The notes beneath the pieces were generated by a model. The model had not been told where the DNA came from and made no database searches. It saw only the letters and a program-made list of their open reading frames with translations. Of a DNA stretch of 64,000 bases, positions 10,274-21,836 are shown piece after piece. Every line of letters starts with the position of its first letter. The stretch's first letter is position 1. The stretch is from positions 146,926,096-146,990,095 of the forward strand of contig CM065802.1 in NCBI GenBank assembly GCA_033398695.1, in the 5' to 3' direction. The translations under genes and the position numbers were made by a program. The DNA is from Orobanche coerulescens. Its lineage: Eukaryota > Streptophyta > Magnoliopsida > Lamiales > Orobanchaceae.

Positions 10274-12170
10274 TGTAACACCCCCAAGACATTCAGGGCA
10301 TATTACAGCGCCGTGGACCCCACACTGTGGAATCCACCCGGCTAACATACCAACAAGACCTTTGCCAACGACAACCATCAACAATAAAATGACGATTCAA
10401 AATAAAAGAGTACAATCCGACCAATAGAATCCAACAACAATCCATTTCCCAAAACGGGAACACAACATTAACAATTTTGCAAAAGAAGTACTCGAGTACT
10501 TAAACCAATTTTTATAATACATAAATCCCAGAATCGACATCAATAATAATAACCGGCGGACATGACACCGAAAATCATTTCTTGGACAATTTCATGCTTG
10601 CAAATCATCCTCATACGGGTCGAGTGCTCGCTTGTCCCCTCGATCAATACGAAATACAAAAGTATTTCCCCATTTAAGGGGTTAGCGACAATCGCTAGTG
10701 CATGTACAATACATTTGAACTACATTATAATCATATTAATAATGCGCCAAAATTAATTTTAGAAGAAATTTTATATTACGTAATATTTACGATGCACATG
10801 CACAAAACACATTTTCCTCAAACCAAAACAATTCAAAGTTAACCTTGGTACGTGACTCACGGCCACCGTACCCCGCAGAGCCCCGTCGGACATCCCTGGG
10901 TGGTTAACCACAGTTCGTGATACGCACACACACGGCAATACGTATCCCTAGAGGCCCCTTCGGACCGTCCCTAGGTGAACATACACATATCCTCCCACAA
11001 CAACCACGTATAGCCATAATTCAAATACTAGAACATGTAAACAAATGTAAAGTACTTGCCTTTGAGACATTCTTGAAGAAACAGAGATGAAACACGACTA
11101 CGAACGGTCCGGTGGAAAGCGGCGGTTCCTAAACGAAGGATCAAGCACAACCACGAGGAACCGACGAGAATGAACCTAACGATTCGAATAGCACAATCAC
11201 AACCACTTCTAAACGATTACGGAAATGGAATACACCCGGAAACCCGCCTACGATTCATGTATATTCATACAAAAATAACAACGAGGGCGGACCACAACCA
11301 AACCCTCTCGATTTCGCAAAACCATGAAAATATACCATGAATCCGTAGGGAAACTAAGAATACCAACAAGAATAATCATATTCATCATGAATCCATCAAC
11401 GAAACGGAAAGAATCGGACAAAACCCCAAAATCCCCAATTATCCAAAAAAGTAGGGTTTTAGAACATTACCTTTGGAGATTCAAGAACTAAGATCCGTAG
11501 AACTCGCGTTAGATTGATTATCCGAGCCTCACAACCGAAAAGAATTGATGAAAAATCGACCTGGATGAAGAACTCTCCCCTCTATATCCTCTCGCGATGC
11601 GGTGGAATAAAAAGAAGAAATGAGCCATTCACGCCAAAACGACACATTTATAGTGTAACTCCGCAGAACCTATCGGCCGATAGCCTGGCCGATAGGCCCA
11701 ACCGATACCCATACTGAAATGCCGGCAGAGAGTCTATCGGCCCACCCTATCGGCCGAAAGGCTCTGGAAGTGATCGGCCGATACCCATACGTAAATGCCG
11801 GCAGAGAGTCTATCGGCCCACCCTATCGGCCGAAAGGCTCTGGACGGTGCTCGGCACCGTGGCAGTCTTCCACTAAAACGACCATAACTCTCTCGTCCGG
11901 ACTCCGATTGACTCACCGTTTGAACCATTGGAAAGCTAACTCGATGTTCTATAATATTGCAAAGATTTATAATTTTTGGAGTCACCAAAAATTAATGGTG
12001 ATCTAACAAAGTCGAATTCATATGAGGAAAGTTGAAACAATGAACAATAACGAGAATACAATTCAACAGTTTGACAGGAAGGACACGCTGAAAAGTACAC
12101 GAGGGTCACTACAATCGAGAAATACACCAAAAACGAAAATACAAGGGAAAGAAAAAATACGGATATTACA
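10274..12170 (-). repeat. Element C right (5') LTR
   Basis: 1,897 bp, paired with 3530-5433. TATA box on the minus strand at 11646-11653; CGGCCG palindrome array at about 11671-11836. Compared with the left LTR, many differences are one-base changes at CAG/CTG sites, for example gaatcgacatc (10531) against gaatcagacatc (3789) and atacgaaat against atacctgaaat. Confidence 0.93.
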
Positions 12171-12175
12171 AGCAT

Positions 12176-14014
12176 AGATCCCAAGATGATCCCGTCGGAC
12201 CAACACAAGGTGGAAATAACCCGTCCAATGATCCAGCGCCCTCAGCCTAGATCCCAAGATGATCCCGTCGGACCAACACGAGGTGGACATCCGATCCAGC
12301 GCCCTCAGCATAGATCGTACAACGTATACAAACACAACTCATGCATACCAATATGCCAAATCATTATGTTCATCAACATGAACATATAAACACTATATAA
12401 CGAATATCATGGCAAATCAACGAAATAAATATCATGTTCAACATCATGAATAACCATACGCATGCTCCAAAAATACCAATATTAACATATCACGATACTT
12501 GCCTCGAAGATGGCAAGAACGATATACTTCAATGATCTCAACCCACTCGAAGGTCGCCTCCTTCGATCAACGTAGCAAGCTCGAACCTTAACAAAAGGAA
12601 TGATATACAAATCATCTCAAGTCGAACAATGGCCTAACAATTCGGCCTACGGCCGAAAAGCTCAAAATAAACAAGTCATGCTGGATTGCTTAGCGCGCTA
12701 CGTACTTTACGTAACGCGGCGCTAATCCGGATCGTTAGCGACGCTATCGTATAAGTCTAGCGTGCGCTAGCCACGATCCGGCATCGACTCGGATGGTCTC
12801 ATAACGCACGCCACGACGCTTTCGTGCGTTAACCGAACCTCGATAGCGCACGTTAACTCACACATGTTAGCGTGCGCTAATCTTGCATGGCGTAATCGCA
12901 AACCGAAAACTGGGTTGAATGGTGAAGAACTCATGAATTCTACCGTGATGATACAAGTTATCCTCGGGCATATCATGCTACTAAGGTTTGTGGAAGTTTT
13001 ATGATTATGAAATACAAATATACGGATAGTCATCTCAATATCATAATCCATCTACGATCTTCAAGAAATAATCTAAGTTCCGATCGTCTTACGTTCCAAA
13101 ACACATGATTCCAACGTGTACAACGTATCAACTGGGTAATATCCGATTACTGATCATAAATCAATTTGAACATGCTTAGGAGTCCTTATAATAAGAGGGT
13201 TCAAAGGTTCATTCGATATATAGTGCCGATACGTCAAAAGTATCCTTCTAACATGTGATGACCGATTATAACGAAATACTTGCTATCCAAACATGACTCA
13301 AACTTCCTTAGGAACATTACTAATCCTTGGTGAAGAATCACCTACCTCAAATTAGCGAAGAACACGGAGGAAAATGAAGCAATCCAACACCGAAGGCTTG
13401 AACACCAATCTCCAATGATATACGATCTTCAATCTCGAACTAGGAGGTTGATTCGAAGTGTTTAGGACTAAGGGAGTTATGTTCTAGGTGTAAGAGTTCG
13501 GGCTATGGGAGGAGAAAGAACTGAAATCACGAATAGGATGCTGTCCTATTTATAATAAATGGCTATTAGCGCGCGCTAGACCCTGTTCGTAGCGTGCGCT
13601 AACGGCTCACAGTCTAAACTGTACTCGGCACTTAGCGTGCGCTACGCATATACCTGTAGCGTGCGCTAAGGCGTTGACTCGGCCTTTTCCCGAAAGCCGT
13701 CCAGGTACATCCGACACGATCCGACAGGGGTCCCCCGGCCAGATCTCACCTACCGCACGTCTCAATCAATCTGACCACGCATAGCGTGCGCTAATGATCC
13801 CCTGTAGCGTGCGCTATGAATCCCTGTTAGCGTACGCTACACGCAGCCTGTAGCGTGCGCTACATGCACAGAATTTCAACCTTTAAATCACATATACGAA
13901 ATTATACGCTCGACAACAATGGATTATGAAATACGGAGAATAGTACTCAGACAAAAGTACAATCATTACAATATCACAAGTTCCATTTACATAACAGAAA
14001 TCTCGGGTATTACA
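12176..14014 (-). repeat. Element B left (3') LTR, second part
   Basis: The LTR resumes after C's right target duplication (12171-12175) and ends at TATTACA (14014). It begins with a tandem module of about 68 bp (gatcccaagatgatcccgtc ... ggtgga) present twice. It contains one palindrome cluster at about 12686-12883, now eroded, a minus-strand TATA box (13547-13554) and a second, well-preserved cluster at 13567-13862. Confidence 0.93.
13567..13862 (-). promoter_or_regulatory. TAGCGYRCGCTA palindrome array upstream of the TATA box, element B left LTR
   Basis: 12-bp palindromes start at 13567, 13590, 13633, 13657 and then at 13782, 13805, 13828, 13851. The last four are exactly 23 bp apart. In minus-strand sense the array ends about 12 bp before the TATA box (tatttata, 13547-13554). 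Central dinucleotides are CG, TG or TA. The right LTR has the same array at 30766-31061. Confidence 0.85.
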
Positions 14015-14026
14015 TCCTTCCTCCCT
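14015..14026 (-). other. Polypurine tract of element B
   Basis: Reads agggaggaagga on the minus strand, directly against the LTR end at 14014 and preceded by the shared gtttcgggacgaaac block. Confidence 0.75.
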
Positions 14027-14081
14027 AAAAAGAAGTTTCGTCCCGAAACTTAGGATGAAAACAACTCCGGATATTTAGCCT

Positions 14082-14534
14082 TCATACCGTCCTCCGTTTC
14101 CCAAGTGGCCTCTTCGACTCCATGTCGTGACCATTGTATTTAAGCAAATGTATTGGTTTATTCCTCAATTGTTTGATCCGGCTCTCAAGTATCTTGATTG
14201 GTCTCTCTTCGAAGGTGCCATCATTAGCTATCTCGATCTCGTCGAAATCAATGACGTGACTGGGGTCCGGTACATACTTCCGCAGTTGGGATACGTGAAA
14301 CACATTGTGAACATGACTCAGCGATGGCGGTAAGGCCAACCGGTATGCTAAATCCCCAACTCTCTCGAGGATCTCGAATGGTCCGATATATCTTGGACTA
14401 AGCTTGCCTCTTCTCCCAAAACGGAAAATCCCTCGTGTAGGACACACCTTCAATAGTACGTGGTCCCCAGCGTCGAACTCTAGAGGATGACGGCGTACAT
14501 CGGCATAAGACTTCTGTCGACTCTGGGCAGTCAA
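14082..14534 (-). pseudogene. Element B integrase C-terminal and chromodomain-like tail
   Basis: The reading continues the integrase with AQSRQKSYADVRRHPLEF, GKLSPRYIGPFEILERVGD and [19 protein letters not shown], then EERPIKILESRIKQLRNKPI. In intact Tekay-type relatives this region ends in a chromodomain of the form (V)W..HG.EEATWE...M. Here a frameshift after LLKYNGHDMES destroys that ending. The linker to 14544 is also shifted. Confidence 0.8.
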
Positions 14535-14543
14535 CAGTCTCTC

Positions 14544-15230
14544 TCAAATCAAATCTATCTTCTCTTGAGTTTGAATAATTAATTCTGGTTCCGTCCCGAT
14601 CAAATCCGAAGAATCATCCCAACATAGGGGTGATCGGCATCTTCTCCCGTACAAAGCTTCAAATGGTGCCATCTTAATAGAAGCATGCCAACTGTTATTA
14701 TAGGTGAACTCGATCAAGGGCAAGTGAACTTCCCAATCAGTCGACCAATCTAATGCACAAGCTCTAAGCATGTCCTCTACTGTCTGAATAGTCCTTTCGG
14801 ATTGACCGTCCGTTTGGGGATGATAAGCTGTGCTAAAGTTGAGCTCAGTCCCCAAAGCCCTGTGAACCGCCTTCCAGAAATGCGACACGAAACGGCCATC
14901 TCGATCCGAAATAATGGCCTTCGGCGTCCCATGCAATCTGACTATCTTTGCAATAAATACTCGCGCCAATCTCTCGGGTCCCCATGTATCTTTGATCCCT
15001 AGGAAATGAGCCGACTTGGTTAGTCGATCAACTATAACCCAAATCATGTTCATTCCCGTACTAGTCCTTGGCATACTGGTGATGAAATCCATCGAGATGT
15101 CCTCCCACTTCCATTCAGGGATCGGAAGCGGCCTTAACATTCCGGCAGGTCGCTGATGTTCAATCTTAACTTGCTGACAAGTCAAGCACTTCGAAACGCA
15201 TACTGCCACGTCCTTCTTCATATTCCCCAC
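14544..15230 (-). pseudogene. Element B integrase catalytic core
   Basis: A 228-codon open reading keeps CLTCQQVKIEH of the zinc finger and all three catalytic acidic positions: Asp in ISMDFITSMP, Asp in IISDRDGRFVS and Glu in DGQSERTIQT. Conserved blocks NNSWHASIKMAPFEALYGRR and CRSPLCWDD follow. The enzyme would insert cDNA into chromatin. Neighbouring frames (RNase H above, tail below) are disconnected by indels, so the polyprotein cannot be made whole. Confidence 0.88.
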
Positions 15231-15487
15231 CGTAAATTTTGTTTTAGATCCTTATACATTTTATCACGCTCGGTGAATAGAATAGGGCGCGCTATGAGCT
15301 TCTCTCGTAATAGTCCGTCTCAAATCATCATCCTCGGGAACGCAAAGTCGACTCAAATCTCGAACTCCATCATCTTGTATCACGAATCCGGGCTTTTCCT
15401 TTCTTTACTTCATCACATAATCGAAGGATCGAGAGAATCGTCCAACCGCTTAGACTTGATCCTCGACTAGTGATGAAGTCGGTTCCA

Positions 15488-15934
15488 TCACATAAAGTTG
15501 TCCTTGATTCCTGGTGCCCATACTTCAATCCTCGCGGATCGGTTCGTTGAATACCGGTTTGGGATGTATGTGCTTCCAACACTCGAAGAGAAACGGGTTT
15601 TCGGCTCAAAGCATCGGCTACTACATTTGCTTTCCGGATGATAGAGAATATCCAAGTCGTAATCCTTGATCAATTCCACCACCTTCTCTCGCCTCATGTT
15701 TAATTCTTTACTTGAAAATGTATTTGAGGCTCTTATGATCTGTAAAGATCGACAATGAGTGACGATAAATAATGTCGCGATTTTCAAGGCAAAGACCACA
15801 GCTGCTAGCTCCAGATCATGAGTCGGATAATTAACTTCGTACGGTTTCAATTGCCGAGATGCATAAGCAATCACTTTATCCTTCTGCATCAACACACAAC
15901 CCAAACCCTGATTTGAAGCATCGCTGTATACCAT
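15488..15934 (-). pseudogene. Element B RNase H remnant
   Basis: Starts MVYSDASNQGLGCVLMQ (first catalytic Asp), then [20 protein letters not shown] and [12 protein letters not shown], then loses register after HCRSLQI. A nearby patch retains YDLDILYHPESK. RNase H removes the RNA strand after reverse transcription. An indel at about 15770 breaks the domain. Confidence 0.8.
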
Positions 15935-15956
15935 GAATCCATCGGTTCCTCTGCAG

Positions 15957-16626
15957 CTAATATAGGTGTCGTCGGTCTCCTCTTAAGTTCGTCAAAACCA
16001 CCTGACATTTCTCATTCCACGCGAACTTTTGAGTTTTCTGTAACAGCTGAGTGAGCGGACGAGCAATTTTGGAAAATCCCTCTACAAAGCGGCGATAATA
16101 TCCAGCAAGTCCTAAGAAGCTTCGGACTTCTTTCACGTTTTTAGGGGCTTCCCACTCCAAGATTGCTTCGACTTTCTTCGGTCCACTGTACTCGTCGGAT
16201 GATATCACATGCCCAAGGAAGGTTACTTCCTTAAGCCAAAATTCGCATTTAGAAAGCTTAGCATACAAATTGTTCCTTTCTCAAGATGCTCAAAACCACA
16301 CGTAAATGTTCAAGATGTTCCTCTGCGTCCCTCGAATATATCAAGATGTCGTCAATGAAAACGACCACAAATTTATCCAAGTACTCCAAGAAGACCCGAT
16401 TCATCAATTGCATGAATACCGCAGGAGCATTGGTAAGTCCAAATGGCATCACTACAAATTCATAATGCCTGCACGGGATCCGAAAGCGATTTCGTATATC
16501 CGATTCCTTAATTCTCAATCGATGGTATCCCGATCGCAAGTCAATCTTCGAGAATACCCTTGCCCCTTGCAGTTGATCAAACAAGTCGTCGATCCGAGGT
16601 ATAGGATAATTATTCTTGATCGTCAT
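15957..16626 (-). pseudogene. Element B reverse transcriptase, two frames
   Basis: The upstream frame (16258-16626) holds [48 protein letters not shown] and [13 protein letters not shown] with the two catalytic Asp residues. A frameshift near 16260 passes to 15957-16268, which holds [16 protein letters not shown] and [17 protein letters not shown]. The residues between DIRNRF and HYEFV are scrambled relative to A and D, showing extra small indels. Confidence 0.87.
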
Positions 16627-16674
16627 CTTGTTAAGCTCCTGTAATCAATACACGGTCGGAGGGATCCGTCTTTC

Positions 16675-17964
16675 TTAGGACAAAGAGAACAGGCGCTCCC
16701 AAGGAGAAACGCTAGGTTGAATATAGCCCTTCGTAACAATTCCTCCAGCTTGCTTCTTGAGTTCATACATCTCGGTTGGCGCCATGCGGTATGGTGCCCT
16801 GAAATAGCGGCTCCTGTGCTCTAATTCGAGGGAGAATTCCACTTCTCTTTGCGGAGGTAACCCTGGTAGTTCGTCAGGAAATACATCTGAGAACTCATTC
16901 ACAACTGAAATAGACGAGAGCTCTACTCCTTCCTCTTTCCTCATAGCATAACACCAAAGTCCATGACATCCCTGTTTCAGCAATTTTACGGCTTTCATTG
17001 CTTTGATTAATTTTCCCGAACTTCCCGGTCTCCATCCTCGGAATAAGTGTTCAGACCACATCGCAATGATAGAAATGACTCTCTCTCGGTAATTCAGGAT
17101 AGCTCCATAACGGTTGAGCCAATCGTCTCCGAGAATTAAATCGTCACCGTTGATGTCAACAACAATGAGACTCGACGGCCAATATCTCCCTCCTATAGAT
17201 ACTGGAAAATCTCTAGCCTCTAGGGTTCCCACAATTTTCTCTCCACTCGGCAATCCCACAACATACGGTTCACAATCAATTAAGCACGAGATTTTTAAAC
17301 GATTTACACAGTTCAATGATACAAAAGAATGTGTAGCTCCGGAATCAAATAAAACACTAACTGGTTGCAAAAGGATCTGAATCGTACCTGATGCAACAGC
17401 AGTGTTCTGATCGTCAGATCTCCTCATTTCGTACAGGCGCGGAGGAACGGACCCAGCACTGGATGTCTCTCTCTTCCCAACGTTTTGCTGCTGAAATCCA
17501 CTCTGTTGTGTCTGGTTCACACTTATCTCCTTAGGAACTGGTGCTGGAGTGCTGGTACCGAAAGATCTATTAGCGGCTCCACAGAAGGCCGCACGGTGCC
17601 CTTCTTGCCCACAATCGTAACAAGTCACAGAAGATGCGGGGCAATCACGTCGAATATGCCCTGCTCGACCACAATTGTAGCATTTCCTTGATGCGTCCGA
17701 AACTGCTGATGTTGTCCGGAACTTCTTTCCGCCTTTAGAAGGATGTGGAGGTTTCCTAGCCGAATAAAAGGAAGACTGGCCCTTGCGGGCCCCACCACTC
17801 TTGTTTTCTGCAAAGCTGCCGGTCACCTTCTGCTTCTTTGCCTCTACTGATTTCTCCACCGCCGCCTCTTTCATGTCGTAGGCCAGCGCTTTGTCTTGAT
17901 CTTTGCCGCAACGTAGTACACTCGAATCCGGACATGTCTTCTGAACCTCCGGCTTCATCCGCAT
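16675..17964 (-). pseudogene. Element B gag C-terminus, protease and start of RT
   Basis: This 429-codon frame carries two canonical CX2CX4HX4C knuckles, CYNCGRAGHIRRDC and CYDCGQEGHRAAFC. The retroviral-type aspartic protease motif LFDSGATHSFVS follows, then DLILGDDWLNRYGAI. Toward the end, [30 protein letters not shown] and SPW mark the entry to RT. It is the longest intact stretch of B. It joins the gag N-terminal frame (17955-18689) by a short overlap with a shift, and RT (16626) by another. Confidence 0.88.
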
Positions 17965-18689
17965 ATCAAAATGAAAAATCTTTTACGCCTCCGTTCGACC
18001 AAGAGTCGCACACAAGTCAGCTGATGATTGAAAGATTGAATTACAGCAGACACACAAGCCACCGAACTCTGTGGTGAGAAAAACTCTCGGATCTTTGCCT
18101 CTCTAACTGAACGAGGACAATACTGTGCTTCCATCATTTGTTTGAATTCCGTCCAATCCGCATTATGATTCTCGGGTCGAATAGCTTCCCACCAATCAAA
18201 GGCCTCCCCAGTCAGAAAATACTGGGCAATGGGAACCTTCCGGTCCTCGGGACAGTTAAGACCCGCGAATATCTTCTCCAACTCCTTGAGCCAGTGATCC
18301 CAAGTAAGTGCCTCAGCAGATCCGTCAAATTTTGGCGGGTGCAATTTAACCACTTCAGCAAGCCATCTGTCTCCCCGGTTATCCTCGTGGTGCTGCTGCC
18401 CCATCGCCGTTTGCATGCGATCAACGACCTGAGCGAACTGGTTTATCTGCGCCACCACCTGTTGAAGCACTCCCGGCATGTTAGGATTTGCGTCATCATT
18501 CGCTGATCCTTGCTGCCCTCCAGAATGGGAATCGGTTCGACTAGCCGATATTTCGGGGGTAGTTGCGGAATCCTCATGTCTCATGTTACCACGTCGCCCA
18601 CGACCGCCCCGCGTCCACGTCCTCCTCTCAACATACCGTAAACGCAATTTTTCAATATCGAACAAAATTTTTGAAATAAAGTCCGTCAA
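17955..18689 (-). pseudogene. Element B gag N-terminal part
   Basis: A 244-codon reading begins upstream of the likely start MRHEDSATTPE. It has a Gln-rich helix (QQVVAQINQFAQVVDRMQTA), then PPKFDGSAEALTWDHWLKEL, CPEDRKVPIAQYFLTGEAFD and YCPRSVREAKIREFF, the signature blocks of Ty3/gypsy gag (retrotransposon gag domain). Register is lost near 17990, before FHFDMRMKPE in the next frame. The start is uncertain because the open frame extends past the first plausible Met. Confidence 0.83.
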
Positions 18690-18859
18690 TACTCACAAGA
18701 CAGTAATTAAGTAAAACGGTAGTATAAGAGATTAAGAGACTTACAACCACGGTCCACATGACGACTTCGGCTGAACAGTGATGTTACAAACGACCCGTAA
18801 ATCAAATAACGTAAACAGACCCAAATAAAACCCAACTGCCAAGATATCCATGAATCTTA

Positions 18860-18871
18860 GCTCCGATACCA
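18860..18871 (-). other. Primer-binding site of element B
   Basis: Reverse complement TGGTATCGGAGC, five bases from the LTR start (18877). Complementary to initiator-type tRNA-Met apart from one base. Confidence 0.87.
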
Positions 18872-18876
18872 TAATC

Positions 18877-19414
18877 TGTAACACCCCGAGATATTCGGAA
18901 TAATTACAGCGCCATAAACCCTTTAAGTAAGGATTTACAAGGCTAATTAAAAAGGAAAGTAAATCTAAGACATCAACATTACGGAAATTCAAGTTTGTGA
19001 AAACGTACAACTGGTTCAACGAGTAATTAATACAACCATATCGAATTAATATCAATAAGACACGCGTACTGAAAGTACGTAAATCAAACCAAGAAAACAA
19101 ATCACCAATAACCACAAACATCATCAACCCCTTCGCCGTCCACGTGCATCGCGTGGTTGCTTTCCCTGCTCCTCGGCTACCTGAACATCAAAACAAATGT
19201 CCACCCCCGAAGGGGTTAGCAAAACGATGCTAGTACAAGTATCATATTAAACAATTCGAATATGCATCAACAATACATGACAAGATACACCACACGGACT
19301 TCCGCTACCGGAATCCGACAATGCGAATCTACAAGATTCCATTACACAGCATGGGTATTCCAATGATCCAGCGCCCTCAGCATAGATCCCAAGATGATCC
19401 CGTCGGACCAGCAC
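18877..19414 (-). repeat. Element B right (5') LTR, first part
   Basis: 538 bp matching 3025-3529 and a little beyond. It ends in the cgtcggaccagcac module where D inserted. The last five bases (agcac, 19410-19414) are the left target duplication of D. Confidence 0.93.
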
Positions 19415-21820
19415 TGTAATACCCGGTTGTAACTCAGTAATTATCACTCAGTAATTATCATTCAGTAATTGATACTCAGTAATCTCATTCATCATTGATC
19501 ATTTGTCACTCATATTCAGTCATGGTATTTATCATTCAGAGTAATTGTATCGTGTATCAATCGTCATTCATCACTAATCTGATTGGAGTTTCGTGCCGTG
19601 TTTATCATCATTGTCATTTTAGTTGCAAGCTGTGCTTGAGGAGTAGCGCACGCTACATACTCCTTTTAGCGTACGCTAATTGGGTATAGGTAGCGCACGC
19701 TACCGCTCAGCTTTAGCGCACGCTAAGGCTACCTTGGCCGATCCGGAAGGTACCGACCGCAGTGAGAATATTTGTAGCGCACGCTACGAGTGGTAAGTAG
19801 CACGCGCTAACGGGTTGTAGTAGCGCACGCTATATGTGTGGAGTAGCGCGCGCTAGTGACGGATCAGGTTGAGTCCAGTGGCTACTGGACTGCACCGGGT
19901 TAATTCATAGCGTACGCTATGCATTGTTGTTAGCGTACGCAACCGATATATTAGCGCACGCTAAACAATGGTTGTAGCGCACGCTATCGGGTCGATCGAG
20001 GTCGACAGCTTTACGACTCGATCTTGGGCGTCAAATATTTCGCTAGATCACTCTAACAATGTATATTAGAGCACGATATTGATATGGCCGTTGCGGACGC
20101 TTCAAATTGGTACGTAGCGCGCGCTACCGTGTTCGGACGGGGGGTACTGGACTACCCAAATTACACGTTAGCGCACGCTATGCACAAGGCTAGCGACGCT
20201 AACCTCGGACCGAGTATAAATTGGACGCTTTAGTCGAGTTCGTCATTTTCATCTCATTTCATTCCTTCGGTAGTTTTGGGCGATTTCGAGCGATTCGGAG
20301 AGGATTCTTCGAGGTGTAATCATCAATCATCATCTTCAAGCTCATCTTTGGATTGATCATCATTTCATCATCTTCATCACATCGAATCAAAGGTATTAAT
20401 CTCTTGGATCTAGAATTTGGATTTTTGGGGTTTTCCTTCCGATTTCTTCGTAAGCTTGGATTATCATTGGAATATGTTAGTTATGGATTATCTAACTTGT
20501 ATAAACATATTCCTACGGGTTTAATGGTTATTTTCGGAATTATTTCAAGAACCCTTGGGGTTGACTTCGGTTAATTGGGGATTTTCCGATTGATGTTGTT
20601 GTAATAATGAGTTATGGATTCCTAATGGATTATTGATATCCTTGAAAGTGTTTTGATGGTTTGAAATACTCATCTTGGAGTTGGTTTCGATTCATTCGAG
20701 CTCGGATATCGTTGTGTCGACGTTTGAGTCGATTATGATCGTTTTTGATTTGCGTAATGATCGGATTATTGGTAATTGTGTTATTCAAGGTTGTTCGAGC
20801 GACCGATATTTCATTTAGGACGTTGTTCGTGGACGGACATTCATCATCGGTATTGTGTAAGTTAATTCTTACTCGGTTAAAAGGATATTCATTCCTTTTG
20901 TCGTTCTTCATTCATAATCATAATTCATTCATCATTGTATTAATCGTATCAAAACTCGTCATTGTCAATTAATCACCTCAGTCATAAGGAACGACGGTTC
21001 CGATCATTTCATTGAGCTATCATTCATTTCACCATCATTCAATCTTGGTGAGTCATTATTCATTTTCATTGTCACTTTTGTCATATTGTGGCATTCCGGG
21101 TCATACTGGCGTGCCGGTTGGTATGTGTAGGATTTTCATGTCGGGCACATTATAGTCGTGTGTTGGTTGGTGGCCTCACATTGGACTGTGCACACGAGTC
21201 GATTGCTCGTGAGACTGATTAGGTACAAGACCACGCGTGTTTGATCGTTGGTGGCTTGTGCACGGACACATTTCCATCCCGGACGTAGTGTGGCGCCATT
21301 CCTTTGAGCCGTACTGATAGTTGATTCATATAGCATGTTTGATTGCGTATGTTTCAACAGAATAATTCATAATTTCAGATATATCATGATTGTGTATTTT
21401 CAACCCTTGAGGATTGTTGTTCTGTGTAACTGACCCCGTTGGGGGATATTGTTTTTCAGGTCATGGCAAGGCTAAAGCACGGGGAGAGCACGGTGACGGC
21501 GAGGAGTCCCAGTGATACTAGTAGGGGGGCCAAATTGCTCACCATTTATTCATCATTTATGTTTCCTTTATTTATTCAGCTGCAGACATTCCGTTTGAAT
21601 GCTCATTTCATTCGGTTGTGTATTTTATCGTCACATAAAATACACATGTATTCTATTTTTATCACAGGTGTGTTGTATAAAACTCCTCATCGGAGTAATT
21701 GATGTTGTAATGTGGTTCGGTACTACATTTACCTCGTGTAATTCATTCATCTTCATTCGCACGGTGGGTCCCAAGTGGGGTCCACGGCACTGTAATATCC
21801 GCCTAGTTTGGGGTGTTACA
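19415..21820 (+). repeat. Element D 5' LTR
   Basis: 2,406 bp. Contains a palindrome array (19644-20200), TATA box tataaatt (20215-20222), and a downstream region rich in ttcattcatcat runs. It ends ggggtgttaca. A ttgtgcac/cgtgag block at about 21160-21290 is shared in sequence with LTRs E and F, showing common ancestry of these LTRs. Confidence 0.93.
19644..20200 (+). promoter_or_regulatory. Quartets of TAGCGYRCGCTA palindromes, element D 5' LTR
   Basis: Starts form clear sets of four: 19644, 19667, 19691, 19714; then 19775, 19798, 19821, 19844; then 19908, 19931, 19952, 19975. A fourth set (about 20050-20135) is eroded here but intact in the 3' LTR at 27624, 27647, 27671, 27695. A final pair lies just upstream of the TATA box (20215). 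Pitch is 23 bp with rare 21 or 24. Sets are separated by about 61-64 bp. Spacers within a set are not repeats. Confidence 0.9.
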
Positions 21821-21824
21821 GAGT

Positions 21825-21836
21825 TGGTATCGGAGC
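21825..21836 (+). other. Primer-binding site of element D
   Basis: TGGTATCGGAGC, 4 bp after the LTR end (21820); initiator tRNA-Met type. Confidence 0.87.

Larger units (their letters stand above)
3530..12170 (-). mobile_element. Element C: decayed minus-strand Ty3/gypsy element in B's left LTR
   Basis: C runs from TGTAACACCCCC (3530) to GGATATTACA (12170), with perfect agcat duplications (3525-3529, 12171-12175). Its LTRs are 3530-5433 (3' LTR, 1,904 bp) and 10274-12170 (5' LTR, 1,897 bp). The internal region is 4,840 bp. The PBS TGGTATCGGAGC is the reverse complement of 10257-10268 and the polypurine tract is the reverse complement of 5434-5446. Gag, zinc-knuckle, RT and integrase motifs are recognisable but spread over many frames. 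The coding decay is much heavier than the LTR divergence suggests, because many lesions are 1-2 base losses at CAG/CTG-like sites. Confidence 0.95.

Noticed and set aside
19644..19986. CRISPR-like look: short palindromic repeats with regular, unrelated spacers
   Set aside because: Repeats are 12 bp and spacers 11 bp, far shorter than CRISPR units. They lie in LTR promoters of plant retrotransposons, occur in both LTRs with the same spacers, and no cas gene exists in the window.
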